Assembly (NCBI RefSeq): GCF_011440305.1
Contig: NZ_JAAOIW010000003.1
Coordinates: 62,001-126,000 of the forward strand
Direction: 5' to 3'
Source of the DNA: Paenibacillus agricola
GTDB lineage: Bacteria > Bacillota > Bacilli > Paenibacillales > NBRC-103111
DNA: 64,000 nt
In this document: positions 36,511 through 49,037 of the stretch, one piece after another
How the letters are laid out: each line of letters opens with the position of its first letter
Numbering within the stretch: the stretch's first letter is position 1
Notes under the pieces: generated by a model
Told to the model about the DNA's origin: nothing
What the model saw: the letters and a program-made list of their open reading frames with translations, nothing else
Databases searched by the model: none
Program-made: the position numbers and the translations under genes

Positions 36511-37368
36511 TTATCCTTTTACAGCTCCTTCAGTCAATCCCGAAATCAATTGCTTTTGAAAAACAAGCACGATGATAAGTAGCGGTAAAACGCTAATAAC
36601 CGAAGCTGCCATGATCAAGTGATAAGGTGTATAATTGCTGTCTTCCAGTGCTTTTATGGCTACGGCAAGTGTTAAGTTTTCTTTGGATCTTAGAATGACA
36701 ACTGGCCACAAAAAATTGTTCCACTGCTTAACGAACAAGATAATGCCCAAAGCTGCAAAAGCCGATTTTAAATTAGGAAGTACAACCTTTCGGAACAATG
36801 TAAATTCGGAGCATCCATCAATTCGCGCTGCTTCTAGCATCTCATCTGGCAGCGAACGACAGTATTGTCGCATAAAGAAAATACCAAAGGCATTGGCAAG
36901 ATCCGGAAGAATTACGCCCCAAATGTTATCAATTAAATGAAGCTGCTTATAGATCACAAATAGGGGTACCATCGTCGCTTCGTGAGGGATCATTAGTGAA
37001 GCTAATACAAATACGAACAAAATTTGTTTGCCGCGGAATTGGTATTTGGCAAAGGCATAGCCACCTAAGCTGCAAAGGAACAGCGTTACAACAGTAAAGG
37101 TTGTTGATAGCAAAAGGCTATTCCACGTAATGATGCCAAAACCTCTTTTGGAAAAAAGCTCTCCAAAATTTTCCCAATGCAACGTAGCTGGAATCCATAT
37201 GGGAGGGTTGATAAATATTTCACTTACCGCTTTTAGTGAAGAGCTTAGCAGCCAAAAAAACGGAAATAACATAATGACGGAAATAATAGCCATTACCATA
37301 AACATGATTATGGTATTTAATTGATTTTTGCGATTCCAGCTGTAATTCGTTTTAGATGAGGTTTGCAC
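36511..37368 (-). CDS. MalG-type carbohydrate ABC permease
   Basis: Second membrane subunit of a CUT1 importer, about 285 residues. The signature is LEAARIDGCSEFTLFRKVVL and the C-terminus LISGLTEGAVKG. The GTG at 37368 has GGGGGAG 5 nt upstream in the 13-bp gap after the partner permease; upstream in-frame ATGs would overlap that gene and lack a ribosome binding site. It is the last gene of this cassette. No catabolic enzyme is encoded with it. Confidence 0.94.
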   Translation of the reverse strand: MQTSSKTNYSWNRKNQLNTIIMFMVMAIISVIMLFPFFWLLSSSLKAVSEIFINPPIWIPATLHWENFGELFSKRGFGIITWNSLLLSTTFTVVTLFLCSLGGYAFAKYQFRGKQILFVFVLASLMIPHEATMVPLFVIYKQLHLIDNIWGVILPDLANAFGIFFMRQYCRSLPDEMLEAARIDGCSEFTLFRKVVLPNLKSAFAALGIILFVKQWNNFLWPVVILRSKENLTLAVAIKALEDSNYTPYHLIMAASVISVLPLLIIVLVFQKQLISGLTEGAVKG

Positions 37369-37381
37369 GATTTCTCCCCCT

Positions 37382-38269
37382 TTATCCATTTTTATCATCA
37401 AATAGGCGTAATTGAACTAACGAGACCAACATCATGAGAATAAAAAAGCAGACGGCGATCGAAGATGCATAACCAAAATTAAAGTTTTGAAAGCTTTCAT
37501 TATATAGCATCAAAACAGGAGTTAATGTGGAATTCAAAGGACCTCCATGGGTTAATATGAAAGGCTCGGTAAATAATGAAAATGTGCCAATTGTGGACAA
37601 AATTGTACAGAATAGTAAAATTCGTTTAACCAGAGGAATGGTGATCAGAAAGAAGCTTTGTATTTTTGACGCTCCATCGACATATGCGGCCTCATACAAA
37701 TCTTTAGGGATGCTTTGCAGGCCTGTGATAAGCAACAACATATTGTAGCCGAGCCATCTATACAAGACCATCATGGCCACAGTAAACCGAGCCCATCCCG
37801 GTGATTCCAACCAGGGAATACCTTTATCTATCCATCCCAGATTCGTCAGCAGCGTATTCATAAGTCCATCCTGCGTATTGAAGATCAGAACAAACACGAA
37901 AGAAACAGCAACAACTGATACAAAGTTCGGGACGAACAAAGCCATACGAAAAAATCCTTTACCGACCATCCAATTCGCATTGAGCACACTGGCAAAAATA
38001 AGCGCCAGAAAAAGCATTAAAGGAACATACATCATATAAATCACAGCACTGTTCCATAAAGACAACCAAAAGCTGTTGTCCTGCATTAAAGTCGTATAAT
38101 TTTGCAACCCAATAAACGACTTCACTTTAGAACCGTTCCAATCCGTGAGACTTATATAGAATGAATAAACAATTGGATATAAAGAGAACAAGATAAACAA
38201 CAAAAAGTATGGCGATATGTAGAAATAAGGCGCCAGTCGAAACTGCCATTTCCAGCTTGTGGTTCTCAT
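37382..38269 (-). CDS. MalF/UgpA-type carbohydrate ABC permease
   Basis: First membrane subunit of the CUT1 importer, about 295 residues. It has LAPYFYISPYFLLFILFSLY near the N-terminus and the signature YEAAYVDGASKIQSFFLITI. The ATG at 38269 with AGGAGG 6 nt upstream is preferred; the frame is open to 38380, but that extension is made of a palindromic repeat and is not protein-like. It follows the binding-protein gene. Confidence 0.94.
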   Translation of the reverse strand: MRTTSWKWQFRLAPYFYISPYFLLFILFSLYPIVYSFYISLTDWNGSKVKSFIGLQNYTTLMQDNSFWLSLWNSAVIYMMYVPLMLFLALIFASVLNANWMVGKGFFRMALFVPNFVSVVAVSFVFVLIFNTQDGLMNTLLTNLGWIDKGIPWLESPGWARFTVAMMVLYRWLGYNMLLLITGLQSIPKDLYEAAYVDGASKIQSFFLITIPLVKRILLFCTILSTIGTFSLFTEPFILTHGGPLNSTLTPVLMLYNESFQNFNFGYASSIAVCFFILMMLVSLVQLRLFDDKNG

Positions 38270-38284
38270 AGATTTCCTCCTAAG

Positions 38285-38322
38285 AGTTTTGCGAAGCAAA
38301 ACTGACTTCGTAAGCATGTACT
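38285..38322. repeat. Short palindromic repeat, copy 3 (best preserved)
   Basis: The perfect palindrome AGTTTTGC-GAA-GCAAAACT (38285-38303) is followed by CTGAC-TTC-GTAAG (38302-38314) and CATGTACT. It lies between the binding-protein gene and the AGGAGG of the permease at 38269, in the same place relative to a ribosome binding site as copies 1 and 2. Confidence 0.75.
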
Positions 38323-38452
38323 GCTTAGCGCTAAAAAAGCAAAAGGGGGCATCATCCCCTTCGAACTCATGCTGATTCACATTCGTTCAAATGAACATGA
38401 TACTCCCTCAGTTTGTTCTTTTGAGATCTAATGGATATTTTCTATTCTCTGT

Positions 38453-39799
38453 TTACTTTCTTTTCGTTTTTTGCCTAAGCTCGTCAGCCATGCTTTTCAA
38501 AGCTTTGTCTGAGGGTGCATTGTTTAAAAAGATTTGTGCCCAAACGTCCGTCATCATTTTATTGGCCAGTGGAAAATCGGAAGTGTAAGCAAGTGGGAAA
38601 GTCTGCTTTAACGACTCTGCATACATTTTCAGGATCGGCTGATTGTTGAAATAGGCAGATGGCGCGTCCATGTCCGGGCTACTATATACCGTGTTCAGTG
38701 CTGGGAACAAGCCTGCTTTGGACATCATTTTCGTTTGAGAACTGTCTTTGCCCAGCATAAATTCGATAAATTTCCAGGCTTCCTCAGGGTTTTTGGAATT
38801 TTTGTTGATAGCCATGTTAGAGCCCCCTTGGTTGGCACTGACATATTTATCATCCTTGGCCCATTTTGGCATCATGGCAACCGACCATTTCCCCTTATCT
38901 CCAGGGGCATATTGCTGCTCGATGGTCGCGTCATGCCAGGAACCTCCTACTACTGTAGCAAATTTACCCTCCTTGATAGCATTTCCCCAAGGATCTGTGT
39001 TGGCACGGGCATCAAATACAAGTCCTTCTTTTTGCATCTTTACCAGAAAATCAGCTACTTCTTTCACTTCAGGCGAATCTACGGATACATTACCCTGCTT
39101 ATCGAAATACCACAGGCCGCGCTGCCACATCATGGATTCGAATACACGGTTACTCGAATTTGTTTTCGAGTCTCCATACATCAAAACACCGGTTTTTTCT
39201 TTTATTAGCTTCGCCGCTTCATAGTAGTCATTCCAAGTCTGGATTTTTTGAGAAACTTCCAATGGATCGGTAGGAAGCCCTGCTTTTGCAAAAACATCAT
39301 TTCTATAAAACATCACAACAGGACCGCTGTCCCAAGGCATCGCATAGATTTTATTATCCTTTGTCGCATCTTCCCATTTGTATGCATTCATTTTGTCTTT
39401 ATAAGGCTGGACGCGAGAAGTAATATCCAGTAAAGAATCAATCTGCACCATTTGGGAAAGGTTGGTGGATTCCAATGAAACAATATCCGGCACTGCATCT
39501 CCGGTATTGGAAGCGATCAGATACTTTTGATACAAGTCCGTCGATTTCATCAATTGAAATTCCACTTCGATATTCGGGTATTGCTTCTTAAATTCTTCCA
39601 TGTTTAGATCCACACCGGTTTTTGCCGATTCCCAAATCCAAACAACCAGCTTCGTCTTTTTATCCGCATCTGCAGGCTTGGCGGCTTCTCCGGGCTTTGC
39701 CAGTTCTGCGGAATTGCTGCTTGAATTGGAACATGCACTGGCCATTATAGAGAAGAACATACAGAAGACCAGCAGTAGCGACCAACTTTTCTTTTTCAT
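38453..39799 (-). CDS. Family 1 solute-binding lipoprotein
   Basis: Extracellular sugar-binding lipoprotein, 448 residues. The signal peptide ends in MASAC with the lipidated Cys at residue 23, followed by a Ser/Asn-rich linker. The mature protein has the SBP_bac_1 pattern: KLVVWIWES, YAMPWDSGPVVMFYRNDVFA, GGSNMAINKNSKNPEEAWKF. It heads its operon behind a promoter that overlaps a perfect 10-bp-arm palindrome. The kinase/regulator pair upstream, separated by a terminator, probably controls it. The ligand is unknown. Confidence 0.95.
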   Translation of the reverse strand: MKKKSWSLLLVFCMFFSIMASACSNSSSNSAELAKPGEAAKPADADKKTKLVVWIWESAKTGVDLNMEEFKKQYPNIEVEFQLMKSTDLYQKYLIASNTGDAVPDIVSLESTNLSQMVQIDSLLDITSRVQPYKDKMNAYKWEDATKDNKIYAMPWDSGPVVMFYRNDVFAKAGLPTDPLEVSQKIQTWNDYYEAAKLIKEKTGVLMYGDSKTNSSNRVFESMMWQRGLWYFDKQGNVSVDSPEVKEVADFLVKMQKEGLVFDARANTDPWGNAIKEGKFATVVGGSWHDATIEQQYAPGDKGKWSVAMMPKWAKDDKYVSANQGGSNMAINKNSKNPEEAWKFIEFMLGKDSSQTKMMSKAGLFPALNTVYSSPDMDAPSAYFNNQPILKMYAESLKQTFPLAYTSDFPLANKMMTDVWAQIFLNNAPSDKALKSMADELRQKTKRK

Positions 39800-39831
39800 T
39801 CTTAATTACCCCCCTTATTTGGTTCCTCTTT

Positions 39832-39859
39832 ATCATAGTAGGTTTGAAAGTGCTTTCAA
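39832..39859 (-). promoter_or_regulatory. Predicted sigma-A promoter of binding-protein operon
   Basis: TTGAAA (39859-39854), a 16-nt spacer and TATGAT (39837-39832) on the minus strand, about 33 nt before the ATG. The palindrome at 39841-39862 covers the -35 box and most of the spacer. Confidence 0.6.
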
Positions 39860-39862
39860 ACC
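39841..39862. promoter_or_regulatory. Palindromic operator (cre/LacI-like)
   Basis: GGTTTGAAAG, a TG centre, and the exact complement CTTTCAAACC. The core TGAAAGTGCTTTCA differs from an ideal cre only at the central C (T here). Either CcpA or a LacI-family repressor encoded elsewhere could bind. Its placement inside the promoter predicts repression. Confidence 0.65.
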
Positions 39863-39899
39863 GACGTTCGTTTGATAATAGTGTATTATTTTCGAAAAA

Positions 39900-39927
39900 C
39901 AAAAAAACACTCCTCAAGGACAGGAGG
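39900..39927 (-). terminator. Intrinsic terminator
   Basis: CTCCT, loop GTCCTTG, AGGAG, then TGTTTTTTTG on the minus strand, 28 nt after the response-regulator stop (39955). It separates the regulator pair from the transport operon. Confidence 0.8.
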
Positions 39928-39954
39928 TTTTCGTATTCTTGTTTCATCATTTCG

Positions 39955-41160
39955 TTATTTTGTTTGATGTCTGTAGAGGCTGGGGGTTTGAGCCACACAT
40001 TTCTTAAACCATTTGGAAAAATATTTAACATCCTGAATCCCCACTTGTTCGGCTATTTCATCCGTTCGAAGATCGGTCAAACGCAGCAGATCCTTGGCCC
40101 GTATAAGTTTACGGTCAGAAATAAAAGTGATTAGGCTGCAGCCCACCTCTTCTTTGAAAATAGTACTGAAATAGCTTCTGCTAACCCCTATTCGGTTAGC
40201 CAGATCGGCAGCACGTATATCCAGATGCAAATGCTGGTCGACAAAATCAATTACTCGAAGTACATCATCCTTATGAATCCCGTTGCGCAATTCGATTTGC
40301 AGCTCAATTTGCCGAAGCCGATGCATTTTTTCTGTGGCCGTCATCCAGCCCGACGCATCTTGTATATTTCCCTCAGTTCTCCAATGCAGCCAAGGCTTTT
40401 TCAATTTCATGGCGAGTAAATCATTTTTGCATGAATTCAAAAGGTGTGGAGCACAAATTAAAAACATGGAGTCCCGTCCATTATTAAGAAATAAGATGCC
40501 CTCATCATACACAAGTGGAAAGGTTTGAATGACCTCCTCCAGTAAACCCCAACCTTTTTCGTCCGCATGATCGGCTCCATTCATAAACAGATGGAATATT
40601 TGGCCCCCGGAAACCATCCATTTCCAATCATTGTCCAAATGCTGCTTCAATTGAGCAGCGGCAGCTTGTTTCTTTTCCATTAACCATGTTTGCAGAAGAT
40701 TATCTCTACTGTGTTGATCTTTGTGCATCAGGGCAGAAGAGGGTTCCAGTAGCTTGTGAAGAGTCAATTCCTGACGTATTTTTTCCAAGCTATCATCCAT
40801 TTGTGCATCATCAAAGTTAGTTTTTACAATGTAATCGGATATACCGAGCTGAATACCTTGCTTGGCAAAGCTAAAATCGCGGTGACAGCTTAGAAACAAT
40901 ATCTTAGTCTCTGGGTAATCCGCCAAAATTCGTTTGGCCAGCTCAATTCCGTCCATCTCCGGCATCACAATATCGGTAATAACGATGTCTGGACGATGCT
41001 TCTGAAACGACTCCCAACCAAGTAAACCGTTCGCAGAGTCCGCAACAACCGTCATCTGATGCTTTTCCCAATCAACCGTCATGCGCAAACCTTGTCTGAC
41101 CAACTGCTCATCATCGACAATCATCACTTTTAAAACAGTATCTAAAACAATTTCGGCCAT
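39955..41160 (-). CDS. Short AraC-family response regulator
   Basis: A 401-residue response regulator. The receiver has VDDE, phosphoacceptor Asp63 in VITDIVMP and Lys113 in YIVKTN. The C-terminal AraC domain reads IRAADLANRIGVSRSYFSTI ... AEQVGIQDVKYFSKWFKK. The middle region is about 100 residues shorter than in YesN proteins of 510-540 residues in this window. Its ATG overlaps the kinase gene by 19 bp, so the pair is cotranslated. It probably drives the operon starting at 39799. Confidence 0.94.
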   Translation of the reverse strand: MAEIVLDTVLKVMIVDDEQLVRQGLRMTVDWEKHQMTVVADSANGLLGWESFQKHRPDIVITDIVMPEMDGIELAKRILADYPETKILFLSCHRDFSFAKQGIQLGISDYIVKTNFDDAQMDDSLEKIRQELTLHKLLEPSSALMHKDQHSRDNLLQTWLMEKKQAAAAQLKQHLDNDWKWMVSGGQIFHLFMNGADHADEKGWGLLEEVIQTFPLVYDEGILFLNNGRDSMFLICAPHLLNSCKNDLLAMKLKKPWLHWRTEGNIQDASGWMTATEKMHRLRQIELQIELRNGIHKDDVLRVIDFVDQHLHLDIRAADLANRIGVSRSYFSTIFKEEVGCSLITFISDRKLIRAKDLLRLTDLRTDEIAEQVGIQDVKYFSKWFKKCVAQTPSLYRHQTK

Positions 41161-42842
41161 ATGATAATCATCCTCGTTCCTTTCATTCTCTCTGATTCAA
41201 TGTTCATCTTATACTGTAAGTCAAAATGCAGCTTAAATCGTTCATCGACGTTTCGCAAACCCAAGCCGCCCTGTTTATCAGGAATTTTTTGACCACTTCT
41301 AATATAATTCAGATGCTCGGGTTTAATACCCAAACCGTCATCGGTAAGCTCTATGCAAATATTTTGCCGTATGGAAGTAATCGTAATTTTCAATTGCCCC
41401 CTACCATCTGTAAAAGCATGAAAAAAGATGTTTTCTAACAAGGGTTGAAGTACCATACGTGGTATAAGGCAGCGCTCTAGCCCAGGCTCCACATTCAATA
41501 AAACGGTGAATACTTCTCCGTACCTGTAACGTTGAATTTCCAAAAAATGCTGTGCCACCTCCAGCTCCGTTTTAAGTGGCACAAGCGCTTGCTTAAAATT
41601 AAAGCTCGCTTCCAGCACGGCGACTAAATGCACGAGCATTTTTTGGATATCTGGCTGATGGGCTAATCTTGCCTTCCATTGAATGCTATTCAATGTATTG
41701 AATAGCAGATGCGGATTAATTTGATAATGGAGCGCTCTCAACTCGGCTTCGCTTTTGAGTTTTTCTTTAAGACTGATTTCATGTACCGACTGTTTGATTT
41801 GTGCAGTCATCCGATTAAAGGCATCACCCAAATATCCCAACTCATCCGATGTGGTAATCGGGATCTGTACGGAAAGATCCCCTTGACCGAATCTCTTGAT
41901 CGATTTAGCTAATTCTTTAATGGGTTTGGTAAAACGCGAAGAAAAGATACCCGCCATAACTACAACCAAAACAAGCGCTAGTAAAGAAACAAACAACGAA
42001 TATTTCAAAATGACACTGGAGGATTCATAAAATTGCTTATACGGCAATCTGGCTTCAATGATCCACCCATTCATATCCAACCGATCCGACCAGATGATAT
42101 CGTTATCAGCAAATGAATAATCATCTGAGGTTTGTAACAAAACTTCTCTGTTTTGATCAAGAATTTGCAGATGCGCTTTCAAATCATGTTCAAAATTGCG
42201 AAATAACCCCAATATTGAATCCGCTTTCATTTCAATTAAAATACGACTTCCTTCCGGTAGCCTGAACTGTTTTTGTATAGGTACCACTAAACTAATCACG
42301 TAATTTACCGATGTGGATGAGTAGTAGTCCGGTTGATGAATAATAATTTTATTGCGTATGATAACATGCTCTGAAACATCCTTCCAAAAACTAGATCGCA
42401 TCAGCATCTCGGCATTAATCATATCGTTCCCATAAATTTTCCCGGATTTTGTAACGATACTTACACTTATTATATCCGCATTTGTGTAAGATGCGAGAAG
42501 TCTTTTCAGATCTCTTTCATCTGTATATTGGCTGTAAGTCTGAATATCCTCATCTTCGATCACAATGGGTGTGGATGTTAAATAAGCTAATAGATTCCCA
42601 GTGATATTTTCCATTTGCTTTAAGTTGGAATCCAGATGAAGCCTCAGCTGCTGTACAGCATACAAGCCGTAGTTTCCGAATTGTGAATTTACAACCTGGG
42701 ATGACTTATTATAAGAAAAATAACCAAGTGTAAGCAAAGGCAAAATAGCCACAATCATTAAAAAAATAATAAGCCTAGCTTGAACACTTTTGGCCACTTG
42801 AAACTGGTAAGGCAGCTTTTCAGAGGAAAATCGGTATTTCAT
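41142..42842 (-). CDS. YesM-type sensor histidine kinase
   Basis: Membrane sensor kinase of 566 residues. A first span near residues 25-45 (LIIFLMIVAILPLLTLGYFS), an extracellular Cache-like domain, a second span near residues 280-300, HAMP (PIKELAKSIKRFGQGDLSV), phosphoacceptor box YQINPHLLFNTLNSIQW, and an ATPase domain with ELTDDGLGIKPEH and GGLGLRNVDER. It phosphorylates the overlapping regulator. The start is ATG with AGGTGGAG upstream. The signal is unknown but presumably related to the ligand of the neighbouring importer. Confidence 0.94.
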   Translation of the reverse strand: MKYRFSSEKLPYQFQVAKSVQARLIIFLMIVAILPLLTLGYFSYNKSSQVVNSQFGNYGLYAVQQLRLHLDSNLKQMENITGNLLAYLTSTPIVIEDEDIQTYSQYTDERDLKRLLASYTNADIISVSIVTKSGKIYGNDMINAEMLMRSSFWKDVSEHVIIRNKIIIHQPDYYSSTSVNYVISLVVPIQKQFRLPEGSRILIEMKADSILGLFRNFEHDLKAHLQILDQNREVLLQTSDDYSFADNDIIWSDRLDMNGWIIEARLPYKQFYESSSVILKYSLFVSLLALVLVVVMAGIFSSRFTKPIKELAKSIKRFGQGDLSVQIPITTSDELGYLGDAFNRMTAQIKQSVHEISLKEKLKSEAELRALHYQINPHLLFNTLNSIQWKARLAHQPDIQKMLVHLVAVLEASFNFKQALVPLKTELEVAQHFLEIQRYRYGEVFTVLLNVEPGLERCLIPRMVLQPLLENIFFHAFTDGRGQLKITITSIRQNICIELTDDGLGIKPEHLNYIRSGQKIPDKQGGLGLRNVDERFKLHFDLQYKMNIESERMKGTRMIIIWPKLF

Positions 42843-42939
42843 ACTCCACCTGCTTCAAGATGATACTTTCATATCATGTAGTATAACTATTTATTGTTGT
42901 TGGTTCCAGACATAATTAATTCCATATGAACTAGTTCTC

Positions 42940-42990
42940 AAAAAAATAGGGGTGGTGCCCCCCATACTCAGCGCTTAGGGACACCACCAC
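42940..42990 (-). terminator. Intrinsic terminator of beta-galactosidase gene
   Basis: On the minus strand GGTGGTGTCCC pairs with GGGGCACCACC across a 15-nt loop, followed by CCTATTTTTTTG. It begins about 10 nt after the stop at 42999. Confidence 0.85.
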
Positions 42991-42998
42991 ACTATTAC

Positions 42999-46341
<3,343 letters not shown>

Positions 46342-46605
46342 CTACCATTTCGGATGTAAAGGATAGGGGCAATACTGCCCCTGAATTTTAGTCCTGATCT
46401 GTACAAGACAACCACAATATTTACACGTACCTCCGTGCACATAACCCGTGCAGCCCATACACAGAGAAAGCCTTCTATTGCTTGTTTCTTCATCTACAAG
46501 CTCCCTATTTCCCGACTTTATCAGGAGCTGCAGCATCTTCTCTATTTTATCTGGCGTAACTTCGATAGATTCTGAGCAATCTCTGCAAGGACCATGGTTT
46601 GCCAT
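46342..46605 (-). CDS. Cys-rich small protein (DUF6171-like)
   Basis: An 87-residue protein with a metal-binding look: CRDC near the N-terminus, CMGC, then CKYCGC and a final QGQYCPYP. The Cys pairs probably bind one or two zinc ions (ribbon fold). It resembles proteins annotated as DUF6171, whose function is unknown; this assignment is from memory of the Cys pattern. The ATG is 13 nt after the GH51 stop and has GGGG at 6 nt, so it is in the operon. A role tied to arabinose use is only contextual. Confidence 0.8.
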   Translation of the reverse strand: MANHGPCRDCSESIEVTPDKIEKMLQLLIKSGNRELVDEETSNRRLSLCMGCTGYVHGGTCKYCGCLVQIRTKIQGQYCPYPLHPKW

Positions 46606-46618
46606 CGCGCGCCCCAGC

Positions 46619-48151
46619 TTATTCCAGCGTCAGGACAACAACAGACATCGGAGGAATATCGGCAGAGAATCCTTGTTCATTCAGTTGTACGTTGGTGAAT
46701 GCCTCTGGCTTGACATTAGCAGGCTGATCAAACGTATTAATTGCGTTCATGGAGGAGGATGTTAAAATTCTTCCGGTGACCTGCTTACCCGCATACCCTC
46801 CTGTATCACAATCCACTTGTGCGCTATTTCTTGGATCTGTATTACATATGCTGATGTTCAATTTACCGGCTGCATCCTTGGAAGCAGAAACACTAAGCTG
46901 AGGGACTTCCTCCCCTTCAAAATTATAGGTGCTTGAAGTGAGTTCTATAGGCTGTAAGATGGCATCCATATGCACCTTAAACATTTCGAAAATATGATAG
47001 GTCGGCGTCAGTATCATCTTATCGCCTTCTGTCAGAATAACAGCTTGCAGCACATTGATCGTCTGGGCGATATTAGCCATTCTTACGCGGTCACAGTGGT
47101 TGTTGAATATATTAAAGCTGATTCCGGCAGATACCGCATCTCTCATTGTATTCTGCTGATAGAGGAAGCCTGGATTCGTGCCGGGCTCTACATCAAACCA
47201 GGTGCCCCATTCATCCACAATCAGCGCCACTTTCTTGTCTGGATCATATTTATCCATAATCGCAGCATGCTTTTCAACAAGCTCTTCCGTAAAATAAGCA
47301 GCTTTCATGATGCCAAACCATTCTTGCTCCTCAAAATCAACAGCTTGACCTCTTACTGCATCCTTCTTTTTCAAATAAATCCTGTTGCCGTCCGGATTTT
47401 CTATTACGACGCTATGGTCTTGTAATCTTGTATAATAATGGAGTGCCAGACCATCCATAAAGTGACCAGCTTCCCTCATCATGACTTCCGTCCAGTGATA
47501 ATTGTCCCCTCTAGGGCCGGCCGCAATTCTGTAAAGCGAATTTTCTCCATAATCTCTTACGTAAGTGCTGAACTGCCTGTAAAGATCCGCATAATACTCC
47601 GCTCTCATTCTACCGCCGCAGCCCCAATTTTCATTCCCAATACCGAAATATTTAAGCTCCCACGGTTTTTCTCTGCCGTTTGATTTCCTTAGCTCCGTCA
47701 TAGGTGATTCACCGTCAAAGGTCATATATTCAACCCATTGCTGCATCTCATAAACCGTTCCGCTTCCGACATTCCCACAAATATAAGGCTCGGTTTCAAG
47801 CAACGCACACAAATCGAAAAACTCATGGGTGCCAAAGTGATTATTTTCAACCACACCGCCCCAGTGTGTATTAATCATATGTGCCCTGTTTTCTTTGGAT
47901 CCGATGCCATCTTTCCAATGGTACTCATCGGCAAAGCAACCTCCCGGCCAGCGCAGGATAGGAATACTCATATCCTTTAATGCTTGAATAACATCATTTC
48001 TCATTCCACGAGTATTAGGAATCTCCGAATCCTCTCCTACCCAGATCCCTTCATAAATACAGCGGCCCAAATGCTCCGCGAAATGTCCGTAAATATTTTT
48101 ATCTACTTTGTGAATTCCAGCCTGGGTATTGATCTTAATCGTATTTTTCAT
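46619..48151 (-). CDS. abfA: GH51 alpha-N-arabinofuranosidase
   Basis: A 510-residue intracellular GH51 enzyme that releases terminal L-arabinofuranose from arabino-oligosaccharides. Family features are the N-terminal [32 protein letters not shown], the acid/base Glu174 in [11 protein letters not shown] and the nucleophile Glu314 in [10 protein letters not shown], with a C-terminal beta-sandwich. There is no signal peptide, and the length is normal. It follows a sugar permease by 38 bp, so the linked importer probably brings in arabinan or arabinoxylan fragments, comparable to Bacillus AraNPQ-AbfA. Confidence 0.96.
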   Translation of the reverse strand: MKNTIKINTQAGIHKVDKNIYGHFAEHLGRCIYEGIWVGEDSEIPNTRGMRNDVIQALKDMSIPILRWPGGCFADEYHWKDGIGSKENRAHMINTHWGGVVENNHFGTHEFFDLCALLETEPYICGNVGSGTVYEMQQWVEYMTFDGESPMTELRKSNGREKPWELKYFGIGNENWGCGGRMRAEYYADLYRQFSTYVRDYGENSLYRIAAGPRGDNYHWTEVMMREAGHFMDGLALHYYTRLQDHSVVIENPDGNRIYLKKKDAVRGQAVDFEEQEWFGIMKAAYFTEELVEKHAAIMDKYDPDKKVALIVDEWGTWFDVEPGTNPGFLYQQNTMRDAVSAGISFNIFNNHCDRVRMANIAQTINVLQAVILTEGDKMILTPTYHIFEMFKVHMDAILQPIELTSSTYNFEGEEVPQLSVSASKDAAGKLNISICNTDPRNSAQVDCDTGGYAGKQVTGRILTSSSMNAINTFDQPANVKPEAFTNVQLNEQGFSADIPPMSVVVLTLE

Positions 48152-48189
48152 CTTCGTCCGCCTCCAGAATTTTACTGTTTATTATAACC

Positions 48190-49035
48190 TTAACCTTTGA
48201 CTCCACCGTTAGCCAACCCTGAAATAAAAGCCTTCTGATTCAACAAAAACAAGATAATAATGGGTATAATAGCTAGTACAGCACCTGCTATCAATATGTC
48301 GTAATTATTCCCATAAGGTGTCATTAATGAAGCCAGTCCTATAGGAATTGTAAACATAGTGTTTGTGCGCAGCACGATCAACGGCCATACGAAGCTGTTC
48401 CAACTGTGCATGGCAAGAAGTATTCCCATAGCACCGAAGGCCGGCTGCATCAAGGGAGCCATTATTTTGAAAAATATGCCAAACTCCGTACACCCATCCA
48501 TTCTTCCGGCATCCATGTATTCCTTTGAAATGCCTGCTATATACTGTCGGAAGAAGAAGATGGCCATGGGTGAAACAACAAAAGGAAGAATGACTCCATA
48601 GTACGTATTGATGATCCCCATCCCGACAATTAGTTTATATAAGGGAAGCATGAGAATTTCAAGGGGTACCATCATGACAAACAAGACCATGGTGAAAATG
48701 ATGTTTTTACCTTTAAAGTTATAAGCTCCAAGCCCATAGCCTACTAAGGACGAAAGGAACAACGAGCAAATGGTATAAAGAGTGGTGATAACAAGGCTGT
48801 TCCTATACCAATATAGATAAACGCTGCTTTTGCCCGTGAAAAGAAGTTTGTAATTATCAAGACTCATCAGACTGGGAATTAACCTGAAGTCCATTCCATT
48901 CCTGAACAGCTCCTTAGAGCTTTTAAATGAAGCCATGAACATGTAATAAAGCGGAAATAGGATAATCAAGCTAAGTATGATGAAGAAAATAATCATCAAT
49001 ACCGTCAAGCACCGCCTTTTAAGTTTAGTATCCAC
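48190..49035 (-). CDS. MalG-type carbohydrate ABC permease (AraQ-like)
   Basis: Second membrane subunit, 281 residues with six spans. The signature is YMDAGRMDGCTEFGIFFKIM and the C-terminus KAFISGLANGGVKG. The start is GTG at 49035, 2 bp after the partner's stop, with AAGGAGG 10 nt upstream. By position (binding protein, two permeases, abfA) it is the AraQ equivalent. Confidence 0.95.
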   Translation of the reverse strand: MDTKLKRRCLTVLMIIFFIILSLIILFPLYYMFMASFKSSKELFRNGMDFRLIPSLMSLDNYKLLFTGKSSVYLYWYRNSLVITTLYTICSLFLSSLVGYGLGAYNFKGKNIIFTMVLFVMMVPLEILMLPLYKLIVGMGIINTYYGVILPFVVSPMAIFFFRQYIAGISKEYMDAGRMDGCTEFGIFFKIMAPLMQPAFGAMGILLAMHSWNSFVWPLIVLRTNTMFTIPIGLASLMTPYGNNYDILIAGAVLAIIPIIILFLLNQKAFISGLANGGVKG

Positions 49036-49037
49036 TA

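Noticed and set aside
38270-38380. N-terminal extension of the permease to an ATG at 38380
   Set aside because: The extra 37 residues are translated from a palindromic repeat and have no ribosome binding site, whereas the ATG at 38269 has an ideal one.
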